Origin: Massospora cicadina
Taxonomy: Eukaryota; Entomophthoromycota; Entomophthoromycetes; Entomophthorales; Entomophthoraceae
DNA length: 64,000 nucleotides
Reading direction: 5' to 3'
NCBI GenBank assembly: GCA_022478985.1
Contig: JAKSZP010002677.1
Coordinates: 124,001-188,000, forward strand
The notes beneath the pieces are model-generated. The model was not told where the DNA came from. It did no database searches and was given only the letters and a program-made list of their open reading frames with translations. Made by a program: the position numbers and the translations under genes. Below, in pieces: positions 34,440-45,085 of this stretch (positions within the stretch are counted from its first letter, which is position 1; each line of letters opens with the position of its first letter).

Positions 34440-35460
34440 TGGCAAGCATGATGCAACCAGTATATCAATACGCCACATTCCTAGCCACTTTTGTCGGTGG
34501 AATTTGGAGTCCGTGTGTATCTGGACATCCAAAAAATGGCCCTATGGGAAAAATTTTGTGAAGATGTACACAAAATTTTCCCGACCGCGGTGTACTTTGC
34601 ACCTCACTCCATGTCACGCGGTTGGCTGGACCAAGGCTTTGAAAGCAAAATAGCAGCAGATGAGGCTGCAGCGGTGCACATAGTGGTCGACCTCCCCAAA
34701 GGGCAACGGGTCATCAAAACTAAATGCACCAGATAGACAAAATCGAACCAAATTTTCCTCACATTTGACTTTTTGCCTACTACAGTAAAACGTGACATTT
34801 TGGAGCAACACCTGAAAGATGGTCTCGCCATATATGGCAAAATACAATCTTTCAAAATGCAACGTTTCACGCTGATGCCACACCTGTGCACCGGCAAAGC
34901 CATTGCAGTTCTGACCCTATCTGAGGAGATTGCGAAGGACCTAACCCAGATCCCGCACTCCACCTTTATTGACATTGCAGGGCACACCACCCACCCATTC
35001 TGGGTAACCGTGGACAGCGCGCCCCCCATTTGCACCCACTGTGACGCATTCAGCCATAAGGCACACGTGTGCCCCATTAAAGAGGGCGTTACATTCCAAG
35101 AGCACCCCTCAGCGGCCATGGCCAGCGGAGAGGCGCAATATGAACCAACCGCAAGCACCAAAGAGGCCTTCCCGTGGGGAGCACAAGGCTGCTACCTATT
35201 GGTAAAGCCCATCTCCCCGCAGGAGCGGAAGAAGGCCAAGCAGGCCCATAGGACTGCGGCCAAGGAAGCGGCCAAGGTCACCACCACCATCCCACACTCA
35301 CAACGCCAGGAGGACATGGAGACCTTCACGGCGGAAGCAACTCGGGAATCCATCACCCAATCAGATTAGGAGGCCCAAGCTGAATGGGCCACTCAATCTG
35401 AGGATCTGATGGGAGATTTGATCTCACCCAATCGCTGCACCCAAGCCCCAGTTGAAACTG
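34440..35460 (+). pseudogene. LINE-1 ORF1 (zinc-knuckle RNA-binding protein)
   Basis: ORF1 proteins coat the LINE RNA and act as chaperones during insertion. The N-terminal part is at 34491-34736 (FPTAVYFAPHSMSRGWLDQG); the frame is then interrupted near 34735 and resumes by 34773 with LPTTVKRDILEQHLKDGLAI. That segment matches LINE-2 (LPTTVDSGSLKLALHCGLME) and half-LINE O4 (FPTHLLPEVLHQELMDGLEA). A canonical CX2CX4HX4C knuckle, C-TH-C-DAFS-H-KAHV-C, starts at 35031. A lysine- and alanine-rich tail follows to a TAG at 35367, with more frame to about 35460. Confidence 0.75.
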
Positions 35461-35464
35461 ACTT

Positions 35465-36640
35465 GTGACCTATCCCAACCAAAAATTTTTTTTTGCCCCA
35501 CTCGACGGTGCACTGAACTTATCCGCACCACAAAAAATTCGTCCGACGTCGGGAAAACAAAAAGCGAAGGCCAAAGCCAACACAACTCTTTCCACAAAAA
35601 TTAACAAAAACCCCAATAGCGTTGCTGCTAATACCTGCGCTGCTGTGAAAGCCCGTGGGGACCTGGAAGAGGCTGGTGGGCCAGGGGGCCCACCCCTCAC
35701 ACCTAAGGTGCGATGGGGGAAACCTTCACTCTAGGGACGCTGAATATCGCCAGACTCAAGGCCTCCCCGTCCTGGGCTAGGAAACTGAGTTTTTTATAAA
35801 ATAATTTACCCGTGGATATCCTGGCATCCAGGAAACCCACTGTCCATGAGGTTCTGAGGATGCTTGGAAAACAATGCTCCTACCATCCCTATCCTTTTGG
35901 TTGAAGCACTGTGGGGTGCTAATTCAGAAAAACAAATTTTTAAAATTTACATCTTCAGAAACATTCCTAAATGACTGAGTGCTCATTGTCACCTTCTCTT
36001 GGGCCGATGTTGCACACACAATTGTCAACATTCATGCCCCAAACGGTGCACAAGAGCATCAGGAATTTTTCTCGTCAGTCAAATCCCTCCTGCTACCCCC
36101 TGATTCTTTCCTAATTGGCGACATGAACTGTTGGCTAACCTCACCAACGGACCGGTGGCCACCCTCACCCCACACCCCACAGGGTCACGTAGAACTACGC
36201 GTTCTAAAAGCCACCCTTGGGTTAATGGATGCGCTGCCGTGACATGCCCCACTGCTCAAAAACATGACGCGTCCCCACATCCACAACAGCCAATTAAGGT
36301 CCATGACCCGCATTGACCTTATTCTAGCACCGGCGAAATTCCAACCCCACATCTCCCACTTCAAAACAACGAAAATGGAATTCTCCGACCACCGACTGGT
36401 CTCAATAACATACCACTTACCCGTCACAGTTGCAAAGGCCCCACATTGGTGCAAAATCCGCCCCCCAGAGCTTGTGTCGCCAGGATTTTCCACGTGGGTG
36501 GAAGAGGCAACTTTGGCAAAATCATTTGTTGCACCATTTTGTGCGGACCCCATTTCCACATGGGCAACTTTCAAAAAAGACACCATCCGCCACTATCGCC
36601 ATCTCTCATCCAGATGCTCATGAGCCACATCGGCGGTCAT
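35465..36640 (+). pseudogene. LINE-1 ORF2, endonuclease part
   Basis: An APE-type endonuclease that nicks target DNA. A basic, alanine-rich linker (35465-35734) leads into TLGTLNIARLKASPSWARKL. Catalytic landmarks are IQETHC (35826-35843), GDMN (36117-36128, where GDFN is usual), MTRIDLILAP (about 36303-36330) and SDH (36384-36392). Stops and slips break it between 35790 and 35980 and again at 36242. Confidence 0.75.
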
Positions 36641-39414
36641 ATTGTGCGCGCTGGTGGAATTGGCCCACTTGGAGTCCAACATTCCAGCCTCAGGATATAG
36701 CCCTGCATGGGGCCAGAAGTGGGCAGAGGCAGCAGCACACCTCAACGCACTTGAAAGGCAACACAAACATCAGGTTTGTGTCCAATACAGGGCCACACGC
36801 ATCACTAAAGGTGACAAGTGCACCGCATACTTCTTCAAAAAATTTTTGCACCATGCCAGAGCGTGGCCTGCACACAGGTACAAAGATCGGATAATTCTAT
36901 CGTGGACACACCAGCTAAAGTGGCAATCAAAATGTAAAGATATTACTCCGAGTTATACTGAGCTGAACCAATTCAGCCAGCCAAAATGGCGGAATTTCTC
37001 GACAGAGCTCATATCTGCACCGTTTTCCAATACCTGGAAATAATAAATTTAATTACTCTGAACAAATTATGGACTACCATTTTGGTGCGCCAAACCGAAA
37101 ATGCCCAGGCCCAGATGGCATTCCATATGAGTTCTACAAAAAATATTTTAAATACATATCCCCATTGCTGCTAACCTCACTCAACCAAAGCCTGTTGGAA
37201 ACGCGCCTCCTACCAGGAGGACATGAGGCTTTTACAGTCACACTCTTCAAGAAAGGGGATAGGCTAGACTTAGCCAACTGGCGCGCCATTTCTCTAACAA
37301 ACACAGACACCAAAATTTTAACAAAAATCATGGCTAACCGTTTAGGGACTGTAGCATCTGCCACCATCTCTCCAGAACAATTTGGTTTCATCCCCAGAAG
37401 GTTGATTTGGGATAACGTGCACTCTGTGGCTAATGTGTGTCAGTCCACAGCCTCTGGGGCACTTGTATTCTTGGACCAACAAATGGCCTATGATAGAGTA
37501 AACTGGGAATACCTTAGGGCCTGCCTCCAACAATTCCGCCTACCTCCCCGCTTCATTAACTGGGTGATGCTGCTCACAGAATCTGCAACAATGGCTGTGC
37601 GCGGCCCAGGTTTCCTAACAGATGTAGTCCATCCTCAAAGGGGCCTACGACAAGGGGACCCCCTGAGCCCACTTTTATTAAACTTCAGCCTTGACCCACT
37701 ACTGCGAAATGTGAATGCCCAACTCACTGGGGTCCATGTGCCAGGCCAAACCCCAGTCAAGATGATGGCATTTGCAGATGATTGCGTGGTGGGGGTGTCT
37801 AATAACAAAGATGCACGCACGCTTGAAGCCCTCATCCAGGAATATTCCCGGGTAAGCAACGCGGCACTGAACGCCTCCAAAACCGAAATCATCCTCCTTG
37901 GTCAGTTTCAGAACTGCTGGGCCCCAGCAAGTAGTTCCCAACCCAGCCCAGCTGCTCGCCCAAGTCCACGCCTTACTAACTCAAAACACACCGCTCCACT
38001 GGTGCTCCCCTTTGTGCCGCGACCTACCATAGGACCGGTACGCCATCTGGGCGTGTGGTTGGAGGCAGGAGGATACGCGTCAGCAGTAATGGAGGGCCAT
38101 ATACTGGACAACGTGACGAAGCGAATCGCCTCTCTCAGAGCCCACCCTACTACCCTCACTGGCAGGGTTGTTCTTGCCAACTCTATGCTCCTATCCAAAG
38201 TCTGGTTTGGAGCCCACGCCATCCCCTTCTCCCCAAGCTTCTTCAAATCCCTGTATGCTTTGCTACAAGGTTGGCTTTGGTCAGGCCGCCCTCCACCAGT
38301 ACGGCTAGAGGTCATGTTTGGCCCTCATCATCATGGTGGCATGGGCCTACTTGACTTCAAAGCCCATGCCGCCAAGATCCTAGGCACCTGGATTGCGGCC
38401 GTCACTGCTCCTACACTCCCATCCCAACACTGGTCCCGCGCAGCCCGCTCCAACTTCTCCCGAGCCTTGGGCCTCAACAACCCATCAAACCCCCACTCCC
38501 TGATGAAATACCTTGCATCACACACATCAGCCACAGGTCCTCACGGGACAAAAACCCACTACAAACGAATCCTACTCTCCATGCGAAGCGCAGAGTGGAG
38601 AATTTGTATTAGTGGACATACAACCCAAAGAGGCCGCCCCTCTCCTCAGTTCACACAAGAGGTATAGGGGCTACCCATCCATGATGGCGTGATCCCCATT
38701 TGACCCCAAGTCCTATCCAGGGTGGACTACCTGGACATGATGGACATTCCTTATTCCACTGAGACCCAAAAGACTATCTGGAAATACGCACACCATCCTC
38801 TGTTGCAGCCTCAAGTCCGTTCCCATGTGTGGCGCTGCCTGAGGCGGGTGTATCGTACAGCTGAGCGCTCTAATGCTTTACACTCATCCTGTGTCGTGTG
38901 TGGCCAGTATGGAACGCTGTTTCACCGCCTGGAGAAGTGCCCCACCTCTAAAGTAATATGGCGCGAAGTCCAACGTCTGCTAGGCCAGGATCAAACACAT
39001 CCCTTCAGTCTGTCAAGAGATATGTTTGCTTCATCAATGGCCCCCCTCCCACCCTCCCTTCATGCTCTGGTGGTTGCAATCGCCATGTGGACTATCCACA
39101 CGATTGTCTTGGATGCCATCGCCGGATCCATCCCCACCCTCCCTGAAGCTGTCCACAGATTCCGGTCTCATTTGGTGGATCACTTTCAAGCGTGGATGTT
39201 TGGATATCTCCCACCACGTCGCCGGCAGCTGGTCTCCTCCTGGTTCCCAGTCTGGTTCATCAAATCAGACCCCTTCCTCCACACGTGCTCAATAGTGGCT
39301 ACGCCCCCTACACACGTTCCCTCCCCTTCCCATAAGTGGCGTTCCCGCTGGCAACAAGAGATAGCATCGCTTCTCTGGGGTGCCTCACCTGGTACTGAGT
39401 TTTGTCTCGTCTGA
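36641..39414 (+). pseudogene. LINE-1 ORF2, reverse transcriptase and zinc ribbon
   Basis: Pieces at 36642-37043 form the RT lead-in. The open frame 37069-38667 (532 codons) covers the RT: GPDGIPYEFYKKYF, LFKKGDRLDLANWRAISL, IPRRLIWDNVHSV, RGLRQGDPLSPLLLNF and the catalytic box FADD at 37771-37782, with both aspartates present. A stop at 38665 and a second near 38702 interrupt the same phase, which continues at 38722-39414 with the C-terminal domain, including SSCVVCGQYGTLFHRLEKCP, a C-x2-C...H...C zinc-ribbon (zf-RVT) motif. This enzyme would carry out target-primed reverse transcription. It is the longest open frame in the window. Confidence 0.85.
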
Positions 39415-39484
39415 GTCATATTCGGAAGTGTCCATCCCATGGCTGGCCTTCCCCGCAATAAATTTAAAAAGGATCCTTTTCTTA

Positions 39485-39513
39485 TTGGGTTGGGACCATC
39501 TAGTACTAAAAAA
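39485..39513 (+). mobile_element. 29-bp LINE tail insertion
   Basis: The sequence TTGGGTTGGGACC then CTAGTACTAAAAAA equals the last bases of LINE-2. It lies between two copies of the 16-nt target motif, downstream of LINE-1. Confidence 0.75.
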
Positions 39514-39529
39514 AAGAATCCTTCTCTTA

Positions 39530-39576
39530 GAGATTGGTGTATCCCCCCTTTAGGTTGGGACCACCTAGTGCTAAAA
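39530..39576 (+). mobile_element. 47-bp LINE tail insertion
   Basis: Contains ATCCCCCC, GGTTGGGACC and CTAGTGCTAAAAAA, matching about the last 45 bases of LINE-2 (59025-59069) with a few differences. It too is bounded by copies of the 16-nt target motif. The frame at 39439-39711 runs over these repeats and is not a gene. Confidence 0.75.
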
Positions 39577-39592
39577 AAGATTCCTTTTCTTA

Positions 39593-39864
39593 TTTTAGTT
39601 TTCAAAATCATCTTGAAAGCCAATGTTGGAAGAAGAAATCAGACGAGGAGGGAAAGAGGGGTCAACCTAGGGCGTGAGGCTCCCTATGCTGACGATCCTG
39701 TGTCTCAATAACCTGATTCTATTTCACCCCAACTATTTTGTCATGTCTGCTCCTGACGCCCTTGATTTCTCTGACAACCTAACTGGGAATAAAAATTATT
39801 CTTTTATTATTCTGTTGTAAATTATATTTATTCTATTTCACATTTTGAATCAGAAGTCACCCAA
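39593..39864 (+). other. gypsy Z linker between gag and protease
   Basis: Z resumes after the last target copy. The short interval to the protease has no readable domain. An oligo-pyrimidine patch and stops suggest decayed linker sequence. Confidence 0.45.
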
Positions 39865-40257
39865 GTGGAGGTAGTAGTACACAAGGTGAAAGTCATGGCT
39901 ATAGTTGACACCGGTTCCCATATTAATGTTATTTTATCACACTTTTTGAAGAAAATAAAGATTACTCCTGATCAGTATCATAATCTGGTGAATGGGACTG
40001 CTGGTCCTGCTCCACTTGATCCTTTAGAGCTTACTCATCCTTCCCCAATATTATTCAGGTCCTTAGTAGAGTTGGTCCCTGGTATAGTCTTGCATGATGA
40101 TTCCTATGACTTTTTAAAGTCTCATTTTCTGTCTGATTTAGATGCTCAATTTAACTTTAAGGATAACTATTTATCCATATTGGGGTATTGCATTCTGCTT
40201 ATTGTCAAAAATATTCCTAACAAAAAGGGAGGAGAAAATCCCAGAGCTCCATGTTAG
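39865..40257 (+). pseudogene. gypsy Z aspartic protease
   Basis: A 130-codon open frame with the retropepsin active site VMAIVDTGSHINVILSHF (about 39892-39945), then LKKIKITPDQY, ILFRSLVELVPGIVLHDDS and FNFKDNYLSILG. This is the most intact protease of the window. It shares the ..NFKDN.LSILG end with gypsy A (NFEDNTLTILG). It would cut Gag-Pol. The 87-codon frame at 40327-40590, starting MDASEGMFIYPM, is the spacer to RT and has the same start as the spacer in X. Confidence 0.75.
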
Positions 40258-41690
40258 AAGATTTTAAGCCTCTGGAAAACTGGAATATTAAATGATGGGC
40301 CCTTATGCTACTCTTTTTCCTGGGTAATGGACGCCTCAGAAGGAATGTTCATCTATCCCATGAATAATACAACTATAAAACCTAAGTCTCAAGACTTTGT
40401 GGAAACTGGAATCCAAGCAACCGTAGCTATTATTCATCTTTTGGAGATTTATGGAGAAGCTAATCCATTAATCTGGGAACCTTTGGCCTTTCCTGGCATA
40501 CTTGATACTGCTTATCAGGGGACCATCACTTTGCTAATGGAAAATCTCACTAATCAACCATTAACAATTACTTACAACCCAGTTTACTAACATCATACCT
40601 TACCAATAGAATATGTAAAATCTGTCTCTGCCTATGGATCATTAGCTGAGCTAGGACTTAAAGAGGCTTTATATTATTTTGTGAGTAGATATCAAGTTTG
40701 GTGACGCCTTAACTAGTGATCACCAGAAAATGGCTGAGTCATTAATTGAGGAGTATTCTGACATCTTCTCCAAAGTCCTGTAACTTTTGGGCTAAAAGTG
40801 AATGTGGTTCAACACCAATTAAATACTGGATAATCCCATTCATCTAGACTCAACCCTATCAAAAATCCAAAACTGAAGAGGACCAAGTCACCCAGGAACT
40901 GAAAAACTCTGGACGATGATCTCTTAAAGCCATGGAAAAATCTTTAGGCCTTTCCCCTGCTATTTATATGCAATAAGAATGTCAGTTATAGCACTGTAAT
41001 GGATTATTAAGTTTGAATGTGATCATATGAAAGACAGCTATCCATTAGCTCAAATTGATAATTCTTCCCACTATTTAACTAGATCTCAGTTCTTATTGGC
41101 TATGGATCTTGCTAATGATACTAGAAGATTGAGCTGCCTCCAGAAGATAGGAAGAAATGTGCAAAAGTCTCCAGTGAAGGCCTGTTCAAACATATTCACA
41201 TACCTCAGGGGTTGTGTAACGCCTCTGCAACCTTCCAGCATACCATGGATGCTATGCTCCAGGATTTGAAAATGTTCTGCATATTGATCTACCTGAATAA
41301 TTTCATGGTTTTCCTCCTGAAACTTCAATAAGCACTTAAATCACTTTCAAGAGGTGTTTAATCAAATGAGAGCCACCTCTATCAAGATGAAGCCAGCCAA
41401 AAGCAGCTTCTTCAAGAGTGAGATGAAGTTCCTCAGCCATAGGGTTACCCCTGAAGGAATTTCACCAATATTTGATAAAGTCAACGCCATTAAAAAAGAT
41501 GTCTCACCCCTAAAGCTTGAAGGATTTAAAAGCTTTCCTGTGGGATGGTTAGTTACTACCAACAGTTTATCCCTCATTTTGCCAAAATCATTAAGCACCA
41601 CGTCTGCCTACTCCATAAGGAAGTCCAATTTCACTTGGAAGGATCGCAAAAACAGGTTTTCCACTCATTAAGAGAATTCTAATAAATGCT
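40258..41690 (+). pseudogene. gypsy Z spacer and reverse transcriptase
   Basis: After the spacer, EYSDIFSKVL (about 40750) marks the RT lead-in. KDSYPLAQIDN (about 41030) and FLLAMDLAND belong to the palm; a slip then moves the LPQGLCNASATFQHTMDAML-like part to another phase (about 41205-41265). The catalytic box at 41290-41301 reads YLNN, so both aspartates of Y-x-D-D are lost. The thumb region is the open frame 41354-41671 (ATSIKMKPAKSSFFKSEMKF). The enzyme is inactive. Confidence 0.75.
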
Positions 41691-41910
41691 TTAACTTTGG
41701 TACTTCCTGAGTTTGACAAGCCCTTCTTTTTTCATAGATGCTAGTGATGTGGTTAAAGCTATTCTAGCATAACTCAATTCTGATCAAGTTGACTATGACG
41801 TAGCCTGTTTCAGTAAACATTTAAAATAAGGAAGAATGGAATTATTTTTCATAAAATGAGAATTCTTATCTTTGGCTATTGAACACTATCCGCCCTATAT
41901 CTATTGGAAG

Positions 41911-43222
41911 TGCCAGATTTTTAACCAGGTGATATTCCTCACATATTAACAAAATTAGTGTAATAATTAATCAAGGATAATTGTAAATTGGTTTGCTAAT
42001 TTTTAATTCTTTATTTAATGATAATACCCCAATTTGTGCTCCCCATTTGGTTGGGTTGAGCTGTCTTGATCTGCAGAATCAAGAAAGTATTAGGCATCAT
42101 GACTGATAGAAAATTGATGGATCTCAATACTGGTGACTGAGACTGAAGACGTTGAGATAATTAATATTATAAATTAAGATGACAAATTGCTTAAATTCGA
42201 CATCAAAAAATATCAGGAGATGATCCCAATAGGGCTTCATTTAATTCCAACATTGGTGACTTATGCCGAGGATGTCAAACTAATTAATATTAATTGTTTA
42301 AGCTCAGCAGGCTTTTATCCCAGCACCAACTCCATGCGAAAATGATTGTGGGATTTACAGAAAAAATACAAATCTCAGAGGACCATCAACTTATTCCAAG
42401 GATGCTGAGTTATTTAATATCAATTAAATAGTCAAATTGCATTTCAACTTTGTGACATTATTGGGCAGAATCTCCTGACAGTATTTAGTTTAATTTGACA
42501 CTTAGCGACTTATGATGAGGGTGTCAATATATTTAATTAATTCAGATTATGATGAACCAATGATCAATAAAATCATGGACATATGAGGATGACAAGTTAT
42601 GCCAGTGAAAGTGTTGACAAATACTAAGCAGGTAGAATCACCAGTGAGTGCTGATGATACTGGCAATAAATGCCAATGACGTGGACAGGAAAGAAATGCC
42701 TATAAATAGTTTGATCTCACTCTTTATAAAAATATCTTTTGATCTTCAAATCTAATATCTGTCTTCCCATCTTTATTAAGTTTTTAGTTAACAGTAGTTA
42801 GCTTGGCTTGTAGAGGTGGGACTCAAGATCCCCAGTTGTTAAGTGCTGGGTTAAAACACCTAGAGTGGTTGGCGCAACCAACTCCCAACCTTGAACTAGA
42901 TGGAAACCCCACGGGAACTTGGGCAACTAGTAGATACAATGAAGGACTGGAATGATTGAAGGGGAGTAAACCTGAGGGAACCAATATAGAGGCTGCTGAA
43001 CCACAATCATTGGACATGTCCCAGGAGAGGACCTCTGATCTATAACGAGTGGTCATGCCTCAGAAGGAGAAGTTGTTGGTCTGCTGGATTGGTGGGTTGC
43101 CCTGCGAATTTGTAGGGAAAGGTCGCCGATGATTGTGAAAATTAAAGGCCAGCAGTCTTCATACTGTTTGGCTTGGCACACTAATGGAGTCACCTAGTAT
43201 TGAGAATAAAAAATTCTCAACA
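41911..43222 (+). mobile_element. solo LTR-3, second copy
   Basis: 1,312 bp from TGCCAGATTTTTAACC to ATTCTCAACA, with perfect GGAAG duplications at 41906-41910 and 43223-43227. It aligns along its whole length with 7932-9219; its first bases are mutated from TGTTGG to TGCCAG. The 77-codon minus frame at 42823-43056 is within it and not a gene. Confidence 0.9.
42701..42709 (+). promoter_or_regulatory. TATA-like box in second solo LTR-3
   Basis: TATAAATAG, in the same context as at 8720-8728. Conservation between two diverged copies supports a real promoter element. Confidence 0.5.
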
Positions 43223-43380
43223 GGAAGTATTTTACTATTATAATCATTCATGCTTTGCTTCAGTGGTTACAACATAAGAAAGACCCATACAGCTGGCTCA
43301 TGAATTGAGCCCTCAGGTTACAAGGTTCTAACTTTTTGTTTGCTCATCAGGCTAGTACTATACACATAATATCAATGGAC

Positions 43381-44628
43381 TATCCTGCTTAAAAAACTAA
43401 CCTTTTACACCTCTGAAGAAGACTAGGTATATGAATTTACAGGTCAACCAGAATTATGGGCTTGAGTTCCCCCAAGAAGTTTAAGGGTGATTAAAACAAT
43501 TAATGTCCCAAACCAAAATGATGATGGATTATTTTATAAAAGAGGTAGGCTCTGCTTAGCTCCCATACATTCATCCGTCAACCATAACTATGATCATTAT
43601 GGAAGCACATACTACTTTAGGTCATAGCGTCATAAAAAAACCTACCAGTAAATCAATGTTTGATGCTACTGGGATGGAATGATTGATCCCATCCACAATG
43701 ATCTTAACTCATACCTTGTGTGTGCTAAACAAAGGCCTACTATGCCAAACTTTAACATCAAATTGGACCAACATCTCCCTTTGCCAATGTCAGTATAGAT
43801 GTTATTGGACCACTACCTACAGCCTTATATGGACATTGCTACATCATTGCAGTTGACCATTTCATGAATGGGTAGAGCTATCTCTTTAGTCTCTGCCATG
43901 GATAAAGCCACTGCCTCGTTCCTGCTTAAGCATAACTTCACCATTCATGGCAGCCCAAAAGTCCTATCATCTGATAATGGGATTAACTTCATATCTCAAT
44001 ATATGATTGAACTTAATGTGCTGATGGGAAGCTATCAGGCCTTTACTGTCACCTACAATCCTGAAACCAATGTCGCTGTAGAAAGAGTGAATGGAACTAT
44101 CATTTCCACATTTTGTAAGATGGTATAAATGACCTGGGTAGATGGAACAAGTATCTTACAGGAGCTTTGATGGCTTATTGAGTAAGCTTATCATCAAGTC
44201 ACCTAGATGTCTCCATTTAAAGCTTTGTGAGAAGGAAGTCTGTTCTAACCTCTAGTGTTCAGCCTATCCTGGAGACCTCTTTACTAAAAATCTCTGACTT
44301 AGCCATAAGAAGACAAGCTGAGGAACTATTCCAGTTACAATCCTTGGAGTTTAGTTCCCCAAAACTGTTACCCAAGGAGAGACGAGACAAGCAAATGCTA
44401 TGAAGTCTGTCATTCCTGAATATCAATTGAGAGATCTAATAATGTTTTATAATCATCACCATGGAGGAAGGGCCCACAAATTAGATGTTCTCTGTTTTGG
44501 GCCCTATAGGGTGATATACTGCCGTGGGATGGAATACTCTATTGCCTCCATCAAAATGGATACATTTGTTAATCAGGTTAATAGAAGGTTTCTCCAAGCT
44601 GTTCCCCTTAAGATCTTAAAGAGGGTGG
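43381..44628 (+). pseudogene. gypsy Z integrase
   Basis: The zinc-binding N-terminal part (43500-43760) is worn. The catalytic core begins NVSIDVIGPLPTALYG (about 43790), giving the first aspartate, then YIIAVDHFM. The open frame 43868-44128 has SSDNGINFISQ (second aspartate) and TYNPETNVAVERVNGTI (glutamate), so all three core residues are readable. The C-terminal part is the frame from 44400 (LRDLIMFYNHHHGGRAHKLD, GPYRVIY, NQVNRRFLQAVPLKILKRVV), running into the polypurine tract and LTR. A TAG after FMNG and later slips interrupt it. Confidence 0.75.
44618..44628 (+). promoter_or_regulatory. polypurine tract of gypsy Z
   Basis: AAAGAGGGTGG directly precedes the TGTCAGAAAA start of the 3' LTR. 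Confidence 0.65.
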
Positions 44629-45080
44629 TGTCAGAAAAAGCTGAAATTGAGTCAGCTCAGTTAAAGATTGAATTCCAAATAAACCTCTTTCCAAACTTCA
44701 GAAGATGCAATTAATGAAACCCTGGATCAGACTATTGTATAAAGGGAATCAAGGGCCAAAGTAACACAGAAACCTGAAGCGAGAAAGGCAAAAGGTCCTC
44801 TTCCATACACTCAAAGGATTTAGCTCATCCAAGGATTTGGGAAGATCTTGCCAACTACAAGGGGCGATATTCATGACAAAGACATGCTCCCACAAAACTA
44901 CATATCGAATTTTTTAATTGTATAAAGCGTTGTTCTCTACTCTTTCACGCCCTCAATCACTTCCATAGTTCAAAAGATCCTAGTGAGGAGATATTAAATT
45001 TGGAAAAATGCTAGATCTAATTTGACTCATAATTGTTTTGCCTATGAAGGAACCAGAAATTTTAATTGGATTTCATTAAA
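44629..45080 (+). repeat. 3' LTR of gypsy Z
   Basis: Pairs with 31728-32182. The end is placed at 45080 because the following GGTTC nearly equals the GGTAC before the 5' LTR. Confidence 0.7.
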
Positions 45081-45085
45081 GGTTC

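Larger units (their letters stand above)
34198..39468 (+). mobile_element. LINE-1, full-length Tad1-like non-LTR retrotransposon
   Basis: A 5,271-bp element between target duplications. Its first 45 bases align with the first bases of LINE-2 at 52624 (shared words CACTTTT and TCAATTCA), so the 5' end looks complete. It carries ORF1 with a CCHC knuckle, then an ORF2 with APE endonuclease, reverse transcriptase and C-terminal zinc ribbon, and a short 3' tail module (TGTCCATCCCATGGCTGGC, CAATAAAT, oligo-A). It is markedly GC-richer than the gypsies around it. The RT core is intact over 532 codons, but ORF1 and the endonuclease are broken. Confidence 0.85.
34182..39592 (+). repeat. four copies of a 16-nt LINE target motif
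   Basis: AAGAATCCTTTTCTTA occurs at 34182-34197 and, each with one mismatch, at 39469-39484, 39514-39529 and 39577-39592. LINE-1 fills the first interval; 29-bp and 47-bp pieces of LINE-2-type tail fill the other two. Confidence 0.85.
41691..43380 (+). pseudogene. gypsy Z RNase H, split by solo LTR-3
   Basis: FDKPFFFIDASDVVKAIL (about 41712-41765) carries an RNase H aspartate; FLSLAIEHYPPYIYWK follows up to the insertion at 41910. After the LTR and its duplication, YFTIITHALLQWLQHKKDPY (about 43228 on) continues the same domain, then a phrase like NFLFAHQASTIH. The join across the LTR leaves one coherent domain, confirming that the LTR is an insertion. Confidence 0.7.
31728..45080 (+). mobile_element. 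gypsy Z, Ty3-type LTR retrotransposon inside Y
   Basis: Short direct LTRs of about 455 bp (31728-32182 and 44629-45080) begin TGTCAGAAAA. The flanks GGTAC (31723-31727) and GGTTC (45081-45085) match at four of five bases. Between them lie the primer site, gag, protease, RT, RNase H, integrase and polypurine tract. Two later insertions split it: LINE-1 between gag and protease, and solo LTR-3 within RNase H. The Z genes are decayed but clearer than those of Y. Confidence 0.8.

Noticed and set aside
39439..39711. 90-codon frame downstream of LINE-1
   Set aside because: It translates the target and tail repeats at 39469-39592 and the adjoining linker; the repeated words are nucleotide repeats, not a protein repeat.
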